A stretch of 64,000 nucleotides of DNA from Apricaphanius iberus. Its lineage: Eukaryota; Chordata; Actinopteri; Cyprinodontiformes; Aphaniidae. This document shows positions 23,301-36,500 of the stretch, piece after piece. The DNA lies in assembly GCA_028564705.1 (NCBI GenBank), contig JAPXFQ010001297.1, positions 310,001 through 374,000 of the forward strand. Direction: 5' to 3'. Within the stretch, counting starts at the first letter, position 1. Every line of letters starts with the position of its first letter. Under the pieces are notes generated by a model, which searched no databases, was not told the origin of the DNA, and saw only the letters and a program-made list of their open reading frames with translations. Both the position numbers and the translations under genes were made by a program.

Positions 23301-25950
23301 TCACTTAAAATTATGATTATAATTCAATATTAATAATGTGGAGAAAATGTTAATGTAACCACGTATTCAAATCAGTGTCAAAAACAAATTATCTTCATAT
23401 TCTTCCCAGAATGAAGGTGTCATTAGATTTAAATGTGCAAAACCAGCTGTATCCTGAAGAGGTATGCAACGCAAAAGTAATTCTTGACTTTATAGATCGT
23501 AATTATAAAACAGCTTAAACATACCAGTTTAAAGCATAACAAAAGAAAGATATATTGTTAAGCTTTGCTTAGCACATATTCCAGACCTGTATAATAGCAA
23601 GACAAAAAAGAATTAAATCATCCACACTAAAGCGGTACTGAAGTCCAGCCAGTGTTTCATCACTGTGTCTGACAGATATCTGTATTAGAATTTAAAAAGA
23701 ATAAACTGAAAGGTCATGAAATAGTTTGTGTTTCTGTTGGGAAATAACCTTTGAACATTACTGTTCTACAATAACATTTCTAAAACAGATTATACAATTC
23801 AAGCAAATAGTTTTCCTCACTTGAGGCATAACCCCCTGCCCCTCCAAAACTTTGGATTTTATTGAGACTTTACAAAAACATCACCAAGCACTTTAAAAAA
23901 AAACAAAAAAACAATTTTACAACAAAATCTATTTTTCTAATCAGGATTAGGCCTACCTAAAGTTCTTTGCTGTTATGTTTACAAATACAGTTGTTGTTGC
24001 TACTTATTGGCAAAGAAAAAAATACAAAACAGAAGAAACATATTGTCTCTCGAATCCCTTTTACAACAAATCTTTCCATTCACCTCTCCAGCTGTCTCCT
24101 CCTCCGCTCTGCAGGGGTGATATGCCTGCAAAGCCTGACATAACTCTGTCCCTCTCCTGAGATTGGAGGACATCCTCCAATCTCAGGAGACATCCTTAGT
24201 CTCTTCTTCACAGAGTTTCAAACCACAGAAGTGTAAATCACCTCTGTGAGGTGGCTTCTCACATTTCAACCTGTGCCTCAATCTGAAGTGAGTTCCAGTA
24301 AAAAAATAGATAAATAAAACCTCAGGCGCTATAGTTCTACTTTAAATGCTGCACCAAAATGTTCTTTCATGATACATAACCCAAGCGTTAAGCTTTAGCA
24401 GTAAGTCAAATCTAGGTTTACGGATAGCGTCACCTACATACAGCACTGAGACTTCTAATACTAATACTTTCTATATTAACCTTGTTTTTTCATCTTGCAA
24501 CATTTTTTAACATGTTGTAACAATAATCCCTCAGGATGAAATTAATGTGACTAACCACATTAAAACAGTAGTTTTCTCATGATTTCCAAAGATATCACTC
24601 CAGAAACTTTGGGGATTTTATCCTTTTTCGTCTCAAGTCACCTTCATCTTAGCCCATCATGGTTTAAAATGCATCAGACTTTGCAATCAAAAAGTAAAAT
24701 AGCTTGACCCTGTAGTTCGACGTTTCTTTTATGTCTCCTCCATTCACACTATCCATCTTATTTCATGTTGCATTTCCTCTTGAGGTCGGCCATTGTCTCA
24801 CAGCCCTTTGCTAACACTGGTAACTTGAACCCCCCCAATTTTGAACTATAATTCTAAATTTTCTAGATTATTTTACCAGGAAAAGATGCTTTTAGTAGCT
24901 TGATTCACACTGACATTATTATTAGTTCAGTTCACTTGATTTGGTAAATCACTCGTTCCTGGTCCCGTTGAAGATATTTCCTCAAAATGTAATCTTTATT
25001 GCTAATAGAAAATTTCAACCTGGTGAGAACATATCCTCGCTGGCAGTTAACTATGGATGAAGTTAAGACAGGGATGTTTGAAGGTGGTTTTTATATCAAA
25101 CACAAAACTAAAATCTTATTTCTGATCTCCTTAGACCATTCTAACCTTTGCTTTCCTTGGTCCATGTCCAGAGTGGTGATCACCATGTAGCATGTCTGTT
25201 CCCTTTAAATAGGGTAAATGGCTAATGAAAAGCTTAAAAGGCACCAGTATTACTGAGTTAAACACTTAGTTTGAATCATAACTAAAATGTAAAGATAATT
25301 ATTCTATTTTTGATGCCAACAAATTTGTCCATACTATTTCTTACATACAAAATATATGTTGGTGTCTCCTACAAACTAGCTTTTAATCCAGTCACTGTCT
25401 AGGAGAAATAAAGCATTGTCCCCCAGTGCCTGCATGTCAGTGAACCCTTCTCCCTTGATTTCTTTTGGTTTTTGCTGCCAGAAGGGAACAACAGATTCCT
25501 ATTTGCTCTTGATAAGCATGTAAACCTCAAGAATAAACAACCTGATCAGGACATCTGCTCTTGGGATTCAAAAGATAAAAAAGATAAAAATCACATTCTG
25601 AGAGAGAAAGTTTATTAGAAATTAGTAACTGAGGTCCCTGTCCATTTCTTTGCACTGTCCCACTACCACTATGTCTCACTACTTCTGGTTTGCCACTTCT
25701 GGTTAACCACTACACTCTATAGCCAGAGTTTGGCCATCTCACAAGGTGGATAAGAGCCATAATATTGCTAGATCGACTTTTACCACCCATTCCTTGTCAG
25801 AATCTTTAATCTGATTGCTTGAAGTAAAGATCATAAATCACAGATCAAAAGAGGGATCTGAAAGGGATTAATCACATCAAATCATTGAAAACAGGCCATT
25901 TATTCCCTCTGTTAAAAAAGATTTAGATGATTTTCAGTATTTTCTTTTTT
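20323..25950. other. No gene seen
   Basis: Long AT-rich stretch with short uninformative open frames. The only structured feature I can support is the palindrome at 24,153-24,190. No conserved exon, splice pair or repeat end was recognised. Confidence 0.5.
24153..24190. repeat. Perfect 18-bp inverted repeat with 2-nt loop
   Basis: TCTCCTGAGATTGGAGGA at 24,153-24,170 is followed by CA and then by its exact reverse complement at 24,173-24,190. RNA or single-stranded DNA could form an 18-bp stem, too tight a loop for a typical microRNA hairpin. Confidence 0.95.
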
Positions 25951-26110
25951 AATAATGGATTGCATTTAAAAAGCAATTTTTGAGACCCTCAAAGCACTTC
26001 ACAATTCCATCATTCATTCACTCTCACACACTGATGGAAGCAAGCTATGATTGTAGCCACACCTGTCCTGAGGCAGGATGACAGAACCGATGCTTACATA
26101 CCTGTTCGAT
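25950..26110 (-). mobile_element. Possible LINE 3'-end fragment
   Basis: GGATTGCATTTAAAAAGCA, CAAAGCACTTCACAATTCC and CACACTGATGGAAGCAAGCT resemble the 3' end of a widespread fish LINE read on the minus strand. No coding part remains. Confidence 0.35.
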
Positions 26111-29100
26111 ACTGCTGCCATTTATTTCTATCATTATCTGAAAATTAAATAGGTGATTATCTCCTCTATGGTCGCCACGTTTGTTTTGTTTCTACCTCAC
26201 GAATCTGCCACTCTATTCTGAGTTGTTTACTCTGTCTCCTAGTGGAACTCTCCAGTAGTATGTGCAGTGTGTAAGCAACTACGTACACAAGATGCAGCCT
26301 GTGTACGTTAATTGTTTTAACCATTAATCTATGGAAATATCCATCAAAATATTGTTGAAAATTAATAAAATGAAACCCAATCATTGAAAAGTATTGGCTG
26401 CTTCATAACATATAACCATAAAAAGCGGATCTAAAATACATGGGTGTGAGTCCTAGTGTATGGGGGCTGACATATTGGACGCTGTGTTTCCATCTACATG
26501 AGCCGATTTGGACAAAAACAGCTTTACTGATTTCTGAATATGTGGTTATTTCCCTATCCCCTCATCCCCATTATAAGTTTAAATTATGAGCTCTATTAAC
26601 AGACTTAAAAAAACCACACAAACAGCTACAACAACCAACCCAATCTAAGGTGCAGGCAGAGGTGCGCTATCAACTGTTGTGCCTGAGCCTTCGTAAGACA
26701 CTGACCCTGTCCTTCAGATGCAGAAGCCTACGGAGATGATCAACACCACCAGAAAATATAAAGTAAACATCAGCATCTCATTATCTTAATGGAAATAACT
26801 GAAGGACCAGCAAAATCTGAGATCACAGGCTTTCTGCAGGACAGGTAACAACTTTCGACCTAATGTTTTTTAAAGTAGTGCTAGTTAAGGTAAAACTATA
26901 CTGAAATTTGATTATTTATTTATTTTTTCCATTGAGGTCATTACATCTAACATTGCAGTTTATTCATTAACAAAAACATCTGACTAATTTCTCTAACCTG
27001 CAAAATGCTGAAAACTTTTGCCTTTCACAAATGTTGTTTTACACATTTACTTCTTCGCTCGGTGCTGAAAGAGAGTCTGATGTGCTTCTCATTTTGCTGC
27101 ATACTGTATATTTTATCTGGAGGTTGGACCATCTTTCTTGTAGTAGTAGAAAATTGTGCAATTGCGGTTTTTGGCCTGTATGGCCATCCGTTGTCACTCA
27201 AACACAAAAATACTGATTGTTTGCAATGATTTAGGTATTTACTAGCCCCTGTCGTCAGGAAACTACACACTGTCACTTTAACGCAAAAATAAAAAAAGGC
27301 AGTATATTTCCAGCCTTACTGTTAAAATGAACTTCTAATAAAGTGAATATCGGCAAAACCAGTTGTTTTATGTTGAGGCAGTGGGGAATGTCCTTGCCAG
27401 CTGCTGAAAGTAACAAAGTAACTTGTAATCTAACCTACTTACTTTAAAAATAAAGTAACCAGTAAAGTAACTAAGTTGCTTTTGGAAGAAGTAATCAGTA
27501 GTAAGTAATTAGATTACTATTTAATAGTAATTGTGGCAAGACTGCCTACAGGTGATATAACAGAGGCTTCATCAATCTTTATGGGCAAAACATGTCTCAG
27601 CCTCGCCCTCTTCTCTGGAGAAGCCTAAACATGTTACTTGGTAAATAAAAGCTTTGCTATTCTGTGATGAAATGGGAATCCCAACTCGATATAGAATCAG
27701 ATGTGTCTGAGCAGGGACACATGGAATACAAGCGGCCACAGTTGCCCTCAAAGTCGGGACTAGTATCCTCACCCCATTTACACAGTATAGAGGTTGGCCT
27801 TATTTCTTATAATGCTTAATATGTGAATGTTTAGATATTTTGTCATACTTTCATACCTGCCTGGAACTGCTTGATTCTTTTTTTCACTAAAAGTGCACCA
27901 GGTTGATGCTTTTAAATCTAAGCTGTCCAAACAAAATTTCCAGGGGGCTATGCTACCAGACCCCCTTAGAGATATTTTATCTTTTTGTTTTATATGGCAC
28001 ATTGTATTGGCTCACAGCAACTGTTTTACTGGTATTTATTATATGAAGGAAAGGGTGCCATTGCAAAATCTTCATTTCAGCGGCTATCAGACTATTTTTT
28101 TATTTTATTTTATGGCTGTGTGACCTTTATTCATTGGTTGCTGGACAGGAAGAGGTGGATGGAGAGAGAGAAAAGGAAAAATGGCCAAAGCTATTAGCTA
28201 AATAAAAGAGCCATACCACTTTGTATTTAGGCATAAAGAGTATCTGGGAGCGACTTCATTGGATGTTGGCAGATTAGTTTGCATAAGCAATCATAGCTTC
28301 TAGCAGAGTTTGGCATAGGCTGAACCCTTTCTTTAAGGCTGTTGGATACCTGTGGCAACACAGATTCTTTTATCTCAGGAGCAATCAATTCATTGTGCTC
28401 ACAGAGTTAGAAGCTTTCGAACTACTGAGAACATCTTGACAAGAGAGCATTTTTTAGCAGATGCTGGGTAACCTGCAGCGGTTAGAGATCTGAACCTAAT
28501 TCTAGTGGTGGGCGTGGGTTACAGATAAGTTGAGGTCAAAGACCTGCTATCTTTTCAAAAATAGCCCTTTGAAAAAGAGAAAATGTAAAAATACAAATTT
28601 CAAAGGTGAATCTTTAAAGGAATTCCTCCAACGTTTTCCAACAAAATAAATGAACATGAAGAAATAACAAGAACATATATTTAAAATTTTAATGAATTTG
28701 TACAAGAAGCCAATATAATCATAAACACATTTTTTATAGCATTTTAAGCATTATTATATATATATATTTATCCTTATTATATATATGGCATATGAGGGTG
28801 TGGGAGGACAAACATTTTTTTTTCTTGCTAGCACCCTGAGATGCATGGAGGGGTTGTGTTTCTTGGTTTTTGTCATTTCCATCTGCGAAAAAACTAAGAT
28901 TTGATTGGTTTGCATCCTAGTTTAGTCAGAAATATTTAAAACCTTTATGTTCCTGAGTTTTGTGTAAATATAAAAAGGCATGAATATACCATAAAGAATC
29001 AGTATATGTCACATCTCTTGAATACAAAGCAGAACTCCTCTGTTTTCAGTGTAGATCCTGCTGTTCAGATGATCTGGGTTTCCCAATCAAGATGTGTTTT

Positions 29101-32100
29101 CCCAACTTCTCCCCTCTGCCTAAGCGAGGAAAAGCACACCTGCTGTTCTCTCAGCCTAGCAATGTCCCACATATCCATTTTAAACAGAGCAACATGCTGC
29201 AAGCATATTTGCAGTGTTAAACAATCCTTCCTGTTGTCCTCGAAATGAGCATTAAATAGGGAAAGATGAAAGGTTGTTTATTTACAATTGATGAATTCAG
29301 TATTGTGAGGAAAAAAAACTGAAGACAATATTAATTTAGTGTGCATTCTTGTTTTAGTTTTATTTACATGATAGAGTTTAGATGCATGCTGTAAATACTG
29401 CTGTTGCTCCCACGGACAACATCTGTTAACATTAGCATAATTCGCTAAACATTTTTCACTTAAAATTATAATGAAGTGTATATGTTTAATGATAACAAAG
29501 AAACTAAACATCTGCAAAATACTTCCCATTTCATTAATAACCAAATTCACTACAAATGACTACATAATAATTTGCGTTAGTAGGCATCGGCTTCTTATTC
29601 TGCTGCACAGTCAGCAAAATCTTCTCGGTTTTGTGGCTCATAAGCTCCCTCCTGTGTCTAGAAAATAGCATTAAAATCCTCCTAGTCACTTGTTGTTTGT
29701 CTCTCAATAACATGCTCTTCTCATTACTGTCCTCTTTGAAGAAAGTCATTATGCTGCCTCCTGTTGGTGACCTTAGGCTACAGTTATGTTTGGGATAATT
29801 GAATTTAATTTTATTGTATAAACACATAGATGGAAAAGAACCAGTATGTTAGTTAGTAAAGAAACAGTTTAGGCATACTATGCTTTCATTTAATTGAATT
29901 ATTGATAACGTTTTCAGTTACCTGATAAGAATATATTAACACAATACCTGGTAATAAAATATTAATTTGGATTTCAACAATTTTAATACTAATCTGATAT
30001 CAACAGTTTTCACAGACAAAATAGTGGCATAGATTGAGCGATATGATAATACCTCCGCATACAGTACAGAAAACTTACATCTCCAGCTATTGCAGGAGCA
30101 AGAAATGTGGAGATTTGTCACGGTGAAGAAGGCCAAATCACAGTAGGGCCAGTCTGGCCTCAAGACAAACAATACTGAAACTGTCCTTCTTAAAATCAAA
30201 AAGGACCTTTGTCTGGCCTCAGACAGCTGTAATCCTCTTAGCCTGGATTGGAGTTTTAAACTCTATGCTTCTCAGTTTTCACCAGTTTGGGTAGAAACTA
30301 CATGTGGGGTTATACAAATGTCTTTCTTCATAATTAGCTATTTGAACAAGGTCACCGATATCAAATGCAGTCAGGAGCAGATTTTAGTTTAAAAAAAACA
30401 TGTTTTTATTATTATATGGAACATTTGTTTTAACAGCAACTGCACCATCATATCCTTTCCCTTAGTGTGCAGGGATTTCATCATTCCACACATTTTTGCT
30501 GTTTGCTGTGTGTGACTGACAAGTGATGGTTGTTTTTTATGTATCAGCCACTCCATGTGTAGAACATAAATAAATTATACAGTCAGTCGGACTGACATGA
30601 ATATGCTTTTAGAATTCATTCAAATGCTCAAATCCCACTTGCTGTCAGAAACGTTTATCTTTAAGTATGATTTCTGAGAAATTTACTTTTTAGGATCTTG
30701 TGTGGAGGGTAAATGATGTTTTATCTTTAGAAATTCAAGGGTTTGGTTGGGCATTGTCACTTGAGATGAGAAAAAAAGAGGCATTGTTCAATAGCTGTGG
30801 TTGGTCTTCTTGAGAATGCTTTCAATTAAAGCTCCTATTAATCAAACACTGTGTGTTTTGAAAATTAAACCCACGTTGAAAGCATGAATGAGCGAAAGAA
30901 CAATAACTTAAGTGTAGGTGGTATTTGCCTGGAGCTTTTGAGTATGTCAGAAAAAGAGAGCGCGTTCACATAATGACAGCAAAACAATGTGCAGGCAGGA
31001 GTTGAAAATAAAAGCGAAACAAAGGAGGTCTTTGTCATTCTCGTCCTTATCTGTCTCTGCTCTTCATAACCTCAACCTGTTTATCTGACTCTTGCTGTGT
31101 GTTGCTGTGTGTTCCCTGATCCATCTTGGTTTAATGTGTTTTTATGAGGCTAGGACACTTGGGACAAAAACAAATACCTAACAGTCTGCATGGTAGTTTC
31201 ACCCACAGGAAGACATATATTTTTGTTGTTTTATAAGTGTGTCTGATGATTAAATATTTCAAGACAGCCCTGATACAGATAAGTTTTAATAAGTGTAAGT
31301 TTTGCAGGCACAACCTCCATGATATCTTAAAAAATAGAGTCGATAGACAGGAAATTAACCTGTAATGCAACACAAGCACATTTACAGTGACAAAATGTTA
31401 ACATGCATACACACTTGTCAGTTCATTTATGGACCTAGTTCATAGAGTTGTGCAAGTATTTACATGCAGAAATGCCATTGTAAAATTTACTATGCATGCA
31501 ATATCTCTGTTTGTTCAACCAGTTAAAGTTCAGTTTAGTTCAGTGTCAGAAATGTGGGTCAAGTCAGACAAAGTGCATATTTATCTCCTTTTATGCTTGC
31601 ATGTCATTCATAAAACCAACAGTAGGACGTAAAATTCCTAGTAGGTTGCTGTTTCTACTATCTGCGGAACACATTTACTTAGATACATTTTCAACACCAG
31701 CAGTGAATTTTCAGAGCTGTGTTTGATTAAAAGTGTTTACTTGTGGCCGTCACATAAATCCATTTTTTCTAATTCTGAAAATCAGAAAAAAACAACTCAA
31801 TAGGGAAAATATAAGGATTTACATATTCTGGCAAATTATTTTAGTTTCTTTATCATTACGAGCTGTTGAGTCCCGATCCCAGTCACGGGTCTCACAACTT
31901 TAGCCCGTCCAACCGGACCACCACTGAAGGTACGTTTTGTGTGGAATAAACACAGTTTAAATTTACATGAACAGCAAAAGTTACTTTTTTGGTTAATAGA
32001 TTCCAACTTTCTTATGTATTATCCTATGTGAGTGAGAAAATAAAATTGTCTTCTAGATGTAGTACAAAATCAGACTAATCAGAAAATATAAAGAATACAA

Positions 32101-32466
32101 GTGGAAGAAGATTATTTGACATGTATTCAAAACGTAAGCATCATGATTTTTGAGAATGCATTTCAGCCCCTTTTACACAATTTTCAAAACCTTGTTGAAA
32201 ACGACCTCTGACCTAAGGCAGTTTAGATGCCTGCACATGTATATTCTACACTTTTCAAGGTTTGCATCTAAAGCTCTTTACTACCATCTAGGGATCAAAG
32301 GGTGAAAGAAAGTGTGTTGCAAATTTGCATTATTCAGCTCTGTCTTTATCCATTTAGCTCTGTCATCATGACAGCACGACAGCATGACAACACCTAAACA
32401 TTCCCACAAGATGCTGGTAGTACTTCAAACAATCTATAGAGAAGCATCTAAAGCAGGGGCGACTCT
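26111..32466. other. No gene seen; minor repeat-like patches
   Basis: AT-rich sequence. A patch at 27,400-27,535 has recurring AGTAACT/AGTAATC words, resembling the end of a fish DNA transposon. A degenerate TA stretch is at 28,748-28,790. No coding exon could be supported. Confidence 0.45.
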
Positions 32467-33057
32467 AAGGCTACGTCCACACTAAGCCGGATAAGGTTAT
32501 ACGGGGAGTTAGACGTCTAATGTTATCCACTCAACACGAGCATTTACACCCCGTTAACGGTCCGTTTAAGGTCCCATGATTGCGCAATCCAATGCCTACC
32601 TATGCATGTACTGGGCATGCGCGGGGAAAATCAAAAAGAACACAGATTGACGCGTATAATCTATGTCGCTGTCGGCGCCTCCTGTGTCGCCTTCTCATCC
32701 GCAAGTAGGTTAGGGTTAACTTTGCCAACGTCTGAATTTGCAAAAGAAGCAGTAGCATAGCGAGACTCGTCTCCATCTTTGCTGTTGTCATTATATGCTG
32801 TCGCGTTGTTGTCGTCATCAATTTAGGACGCAGCATTTGATTGACGTTGCTGCTCTGATTTAGCCGGGGACCGGATAAGTTGCTTCCAGACGTGCTCATT
32901 TAGCCGTTGAGATAACAGTTAGACGGCTCTCTTACCCGGCTAATACTTATCCGGCCACAGACCACAAATAAAGCCGCCTTAGTGTGGACGACAGGGGGGT
33001 GTAGACTAAATACTTATACGTTTAAGGCGTTATCCGGCTTAGTGTGGACGTGGCCTA
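32467..33057. mobile_element. MITE with long inverted ends
   Basis: The ends match as inverted repeats: AGGCTACGTCCACACTAAGC with CGGATAA at left, and TTATCCG followed by GCTTAGTGTGGACGTGGCCT at right. A second partial copy of the right terminus (GCCTTAGTGTGGACG) sits inside near 32,978, and CCGGCTAATACTTATCCGG lies near 32,936. The interior is GC-richer than the flanks and non-coding. Probably hAT-type; no clear flanking duplication was seen. Confidence 0.75.
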
Positions 33058-33511
33058 AAATCAGATGTTTAGAGTTGCTGAGCACCCAGAGAGCCTTCCA
33101 GACAGGCAAAATAAATGTTAGTGTTTTGTTCATTTTAACACACATGCATGACAAATAGGAGCTATAATAGTCAAGTCACTTAGCTGGTTGGACGCACAAT
33201 GGCTTTAATATTAGCACAGGATCCAACATAAGGTTTGGTCAGTCACTGATCATAAAAATATAAACTGACTGAATCGATCATCAGAAATTATCTTGAAAAC
33301 AGCTAGATAGGCATAGCTTAGAGCTTAAACCTTTGCCAAGAACCTCAGTACAGTTTAGATTCCTTGATAATACCTGATCATTCCCAAAATATAATCACTC
33401 GTTCTTCCCATTTCCATTTCTGACATTTGCTGGATATTGTATCGAAATCTGTCTACAACTTTGAGTAATTTTATTAACAGACATTCAACAGAGAAACACA
33501 GGCTTTAGATC

Positions 33512-36500
33512 TAAGATGGCGCCGCGGATGGACGCCTCGGTACTTCGCTCCCTAGTACTTGATACAATTTTACTTTTTTGCGTAGTTTTCTGCACTCCCT
33601 CTGCTATTAAAATTAGCAGAGAGGAAATCCTACAAATAGGACTATCTAGTGCCGGACTTTTTTCACCGGTTTTTAATCAACCAGACTACTTTGTGGAGAT
33701 TCTGACTGGAGGAGCAGCAGCGCTCTGTGGATTTAGACGGAGACGCCGACGAGGGAAAAGAGCTGGTGTGCTCTTTAAATTGCGACAGCGAGGATTACGC
33801 ACCGCTCTCCCATCCATACACCTGGGGAACGTTCGCTCTCTGCCTAACAAAATGGATGAATTGCTCCTTCTCCTATCCAAGAACTCAGACTTTCGTCTTT
33901 CTGCCGCCTTTTGCTTCACTGAAACCTGGTCCAGTGAACACATCCCGGACAGCGCACGACAGCTCCCGCGCTTCCAGCTGTTCCGAGCGGACCGCTGCGC
34001 GGATCTGTCTGGGAAGTCAAAGGGAGGAGGAACGTGTTTCTACATTAACGAAAGTTGGTGTACAGATGTCACAGTGTTAAAGAAGACATGCAGCCCTCAC
34101 CTAGGGTCTTTTTTAATAAACTGTAAACCATTTTATTCACCGCGGGAGTTCGCCTCGTTTGTGCTGGTCGCTGTATACATTCCACCGCAGGCGTTTGTAA
34201 CGGAGGCGTTACATAACCTCGCCGACCAGATCACAGACGTGGAGAAAACTCACCCGGACTCTCTGCTAATCATTCTCGGGGATTTTAATAGAGCAAATCT
34301 CAAACTTGAACTGCCTAAATATAGACAACACGTGACGTGTCCCACCAGGGACATGAACACTTTGGACCACTGCTACACCACAATAAAGAATGCATATCGC
34401 TCTGTCCCCCGTGCTGCTTTGGGACTTTCTGACCACTGCCTGGTCCACCTCATCCCATCTTACAAGCAGAAGCTGAAATCTGCTAAGCCTGTAGTAAGAA
34501 CTGTGAAGAGATGGACAGATGAGTCAAAGATGCAGTTACAGGCCTGCTTTGACTGCACTGATTGGAGCGTCTTTGAAGCAGCAGCCTCAGACCTGGACGA
34601 ACTGACTGACACTGTGACATCTTACATCAGCTTTTGTGAGGACATGTGTGTGCAGACCAAAACCTTCTGCACGTTCAACAACAACAAACCATGGTTCACT
34701 GCAGAACTGAGATGGCTACGCCAGGACAAGGAGGAGGCCTACAGGAGTGGGGATCGGGACCTGTACAAGCAGGCCAGGAACAAGCTGACAAAGGAGATCA
34801 AGGCAGCAAAAAGGAACTACAGTGCAAAACTGAAGGAGCGTTTTTCTGTCAACGACTCTTCTGCAGTTTGGAAGGGCCTGCAGACCATCACCAACTACAG
34901 GAGACCATCCCCCCACCCTGTGGGGAGCCCCCGCCTGGCTGAGGACCTCAATGACTTTTTCTCCAGGTTTGAAAAAACTTTCACACCTTCCACCTCCCCC
35001 ACCATCTCCATCACAAAAGGCCTAGCATCACCCCAAACCATCCCCATACCTGACCCCCTGCCTGCGCTGACGATCTGTGAACAGGATGTGCGCCAACTAT
35101 TTCAGAGACAGAGGATTAAGAAGGCATCAGGTCCTGATGGAGTGTCTCCGTCCTGTCTGAAAGTCTGTGCTGACCAGCTGGCTCCCATCTTCACTCAGAT
35201 CTTCAATAACTCCCTGGAGCTGTGTGAGGTCCCCTCCTGCCTCAAACGCTCCACCATCATCCCGGTTCCCAAGAAGTCCCCTGTCACAGGATTAAATGAC
35301 TACAGACCAGTCGCCCTGACATCTGTGGTCATGAAATCCTTTGAGCGACTGGTGCTGTCCCACCTGAAGGAAATCACGGATCCCCTGCTAGACCCCCTGC
35401 AGTTCGCCTATAGAGCAAACAGGTCAGTGGATGATGCAGTCAACATGGCTCTCCACTACATCCTGCAACACCTAGACTCTGCAGGTACCTACGCTCGGGT
35501 CCTGTTTGTGGACTTCAGCTCTGCATTTAACACCATCGTCCCAGAGCTCCTCCACCAAAAACTGTCCCAGCTCACCGTGCCTCCCTCCACCTGTCAGTGG
35601 ATTACCAGTTTCCTGACTGACAGGAGGCAGCAGGTGAAACTGGGTAACTTCATATCCAGCACCCGGTCCCTCAGCATCGGCGCCCCCCAGGGATGTGTTC
35701 TCTCCCCACTGCTTTTCTCCCTTTACACCACTGATTGCACGTCAAGAGACCCTTCTGTGAAACTCCTGAAGTTTGCAGATGACACCACCGTCATTGGACT
35801 CATCCGTGACGGCGACGAGTCTGCATACAGAAGGGAGGTGGAACAGCTGGTCCTCTGGTGCAGTCAGAACCACCTGGAGCTAAACCCGCTCAAAACTGTG
35901 GAGATGACAGTCGACTTCAGGAAGAGACCCCCTGCAACATCTCCTCTCATAATCACCAACAGGCCAGTCCCCACAGTAGAGTCTTTCAGGTTCCTAGGAT
36001 CCACCATCACACGGGACCTGAAGTGGACCTCCCACATTGACTCTATAAGGAAGAAGGCCCAGCAAAGGCTGTACTTTCTGCGTCAGCTCAGAAAGTTCAA
36101 CCTGCCTCAGGAACTGCTGACCATATTCTACACAGCAATAGTCCAGTCTGTCCTGACCTCATCCATCTCTGTCTGGTTCGGATCCGCCACCAGGCAAGAC
36201 AGGGACAGACTGCAGAGAACAGTCAGGTCCTCAGAGAGGATCATAGGTTCTGATCTTCCCTCCATTGAGGACCTTTTCCGGGCCAGGGTCAGGAAGCGGG
36301 CCAGAAAAATCACCACTGACCCCTCACACCCTGGCCACAATCTGTTTAGGCTCCTCCCCTCAGGCCGGCGTTACAGAGCGCTGTACGCCAAAACCACCCG
36401 ACACAAGAACAGTTTCTTCCCCCAGGCTGTCGCTCTGATGAACTCTGAATAGTCACAGAGTGTGTGTCCACTCACATGAACAATAAACTAAAACTCTGCA

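Noticed and set aside
31855..31935. GC-richer segment ending in a GTACGT donor-like site, as a possible host exon
   Set aside because: Stops occur in most frames, there is no matching acceptor or homology, and it is only about 80 bp long.
33686..36340. Other long frames inside the LINE on both strands
   Set aside because: They are out-of-frame shadows of the intact LINE protein; the same shadows recur in the second copy.
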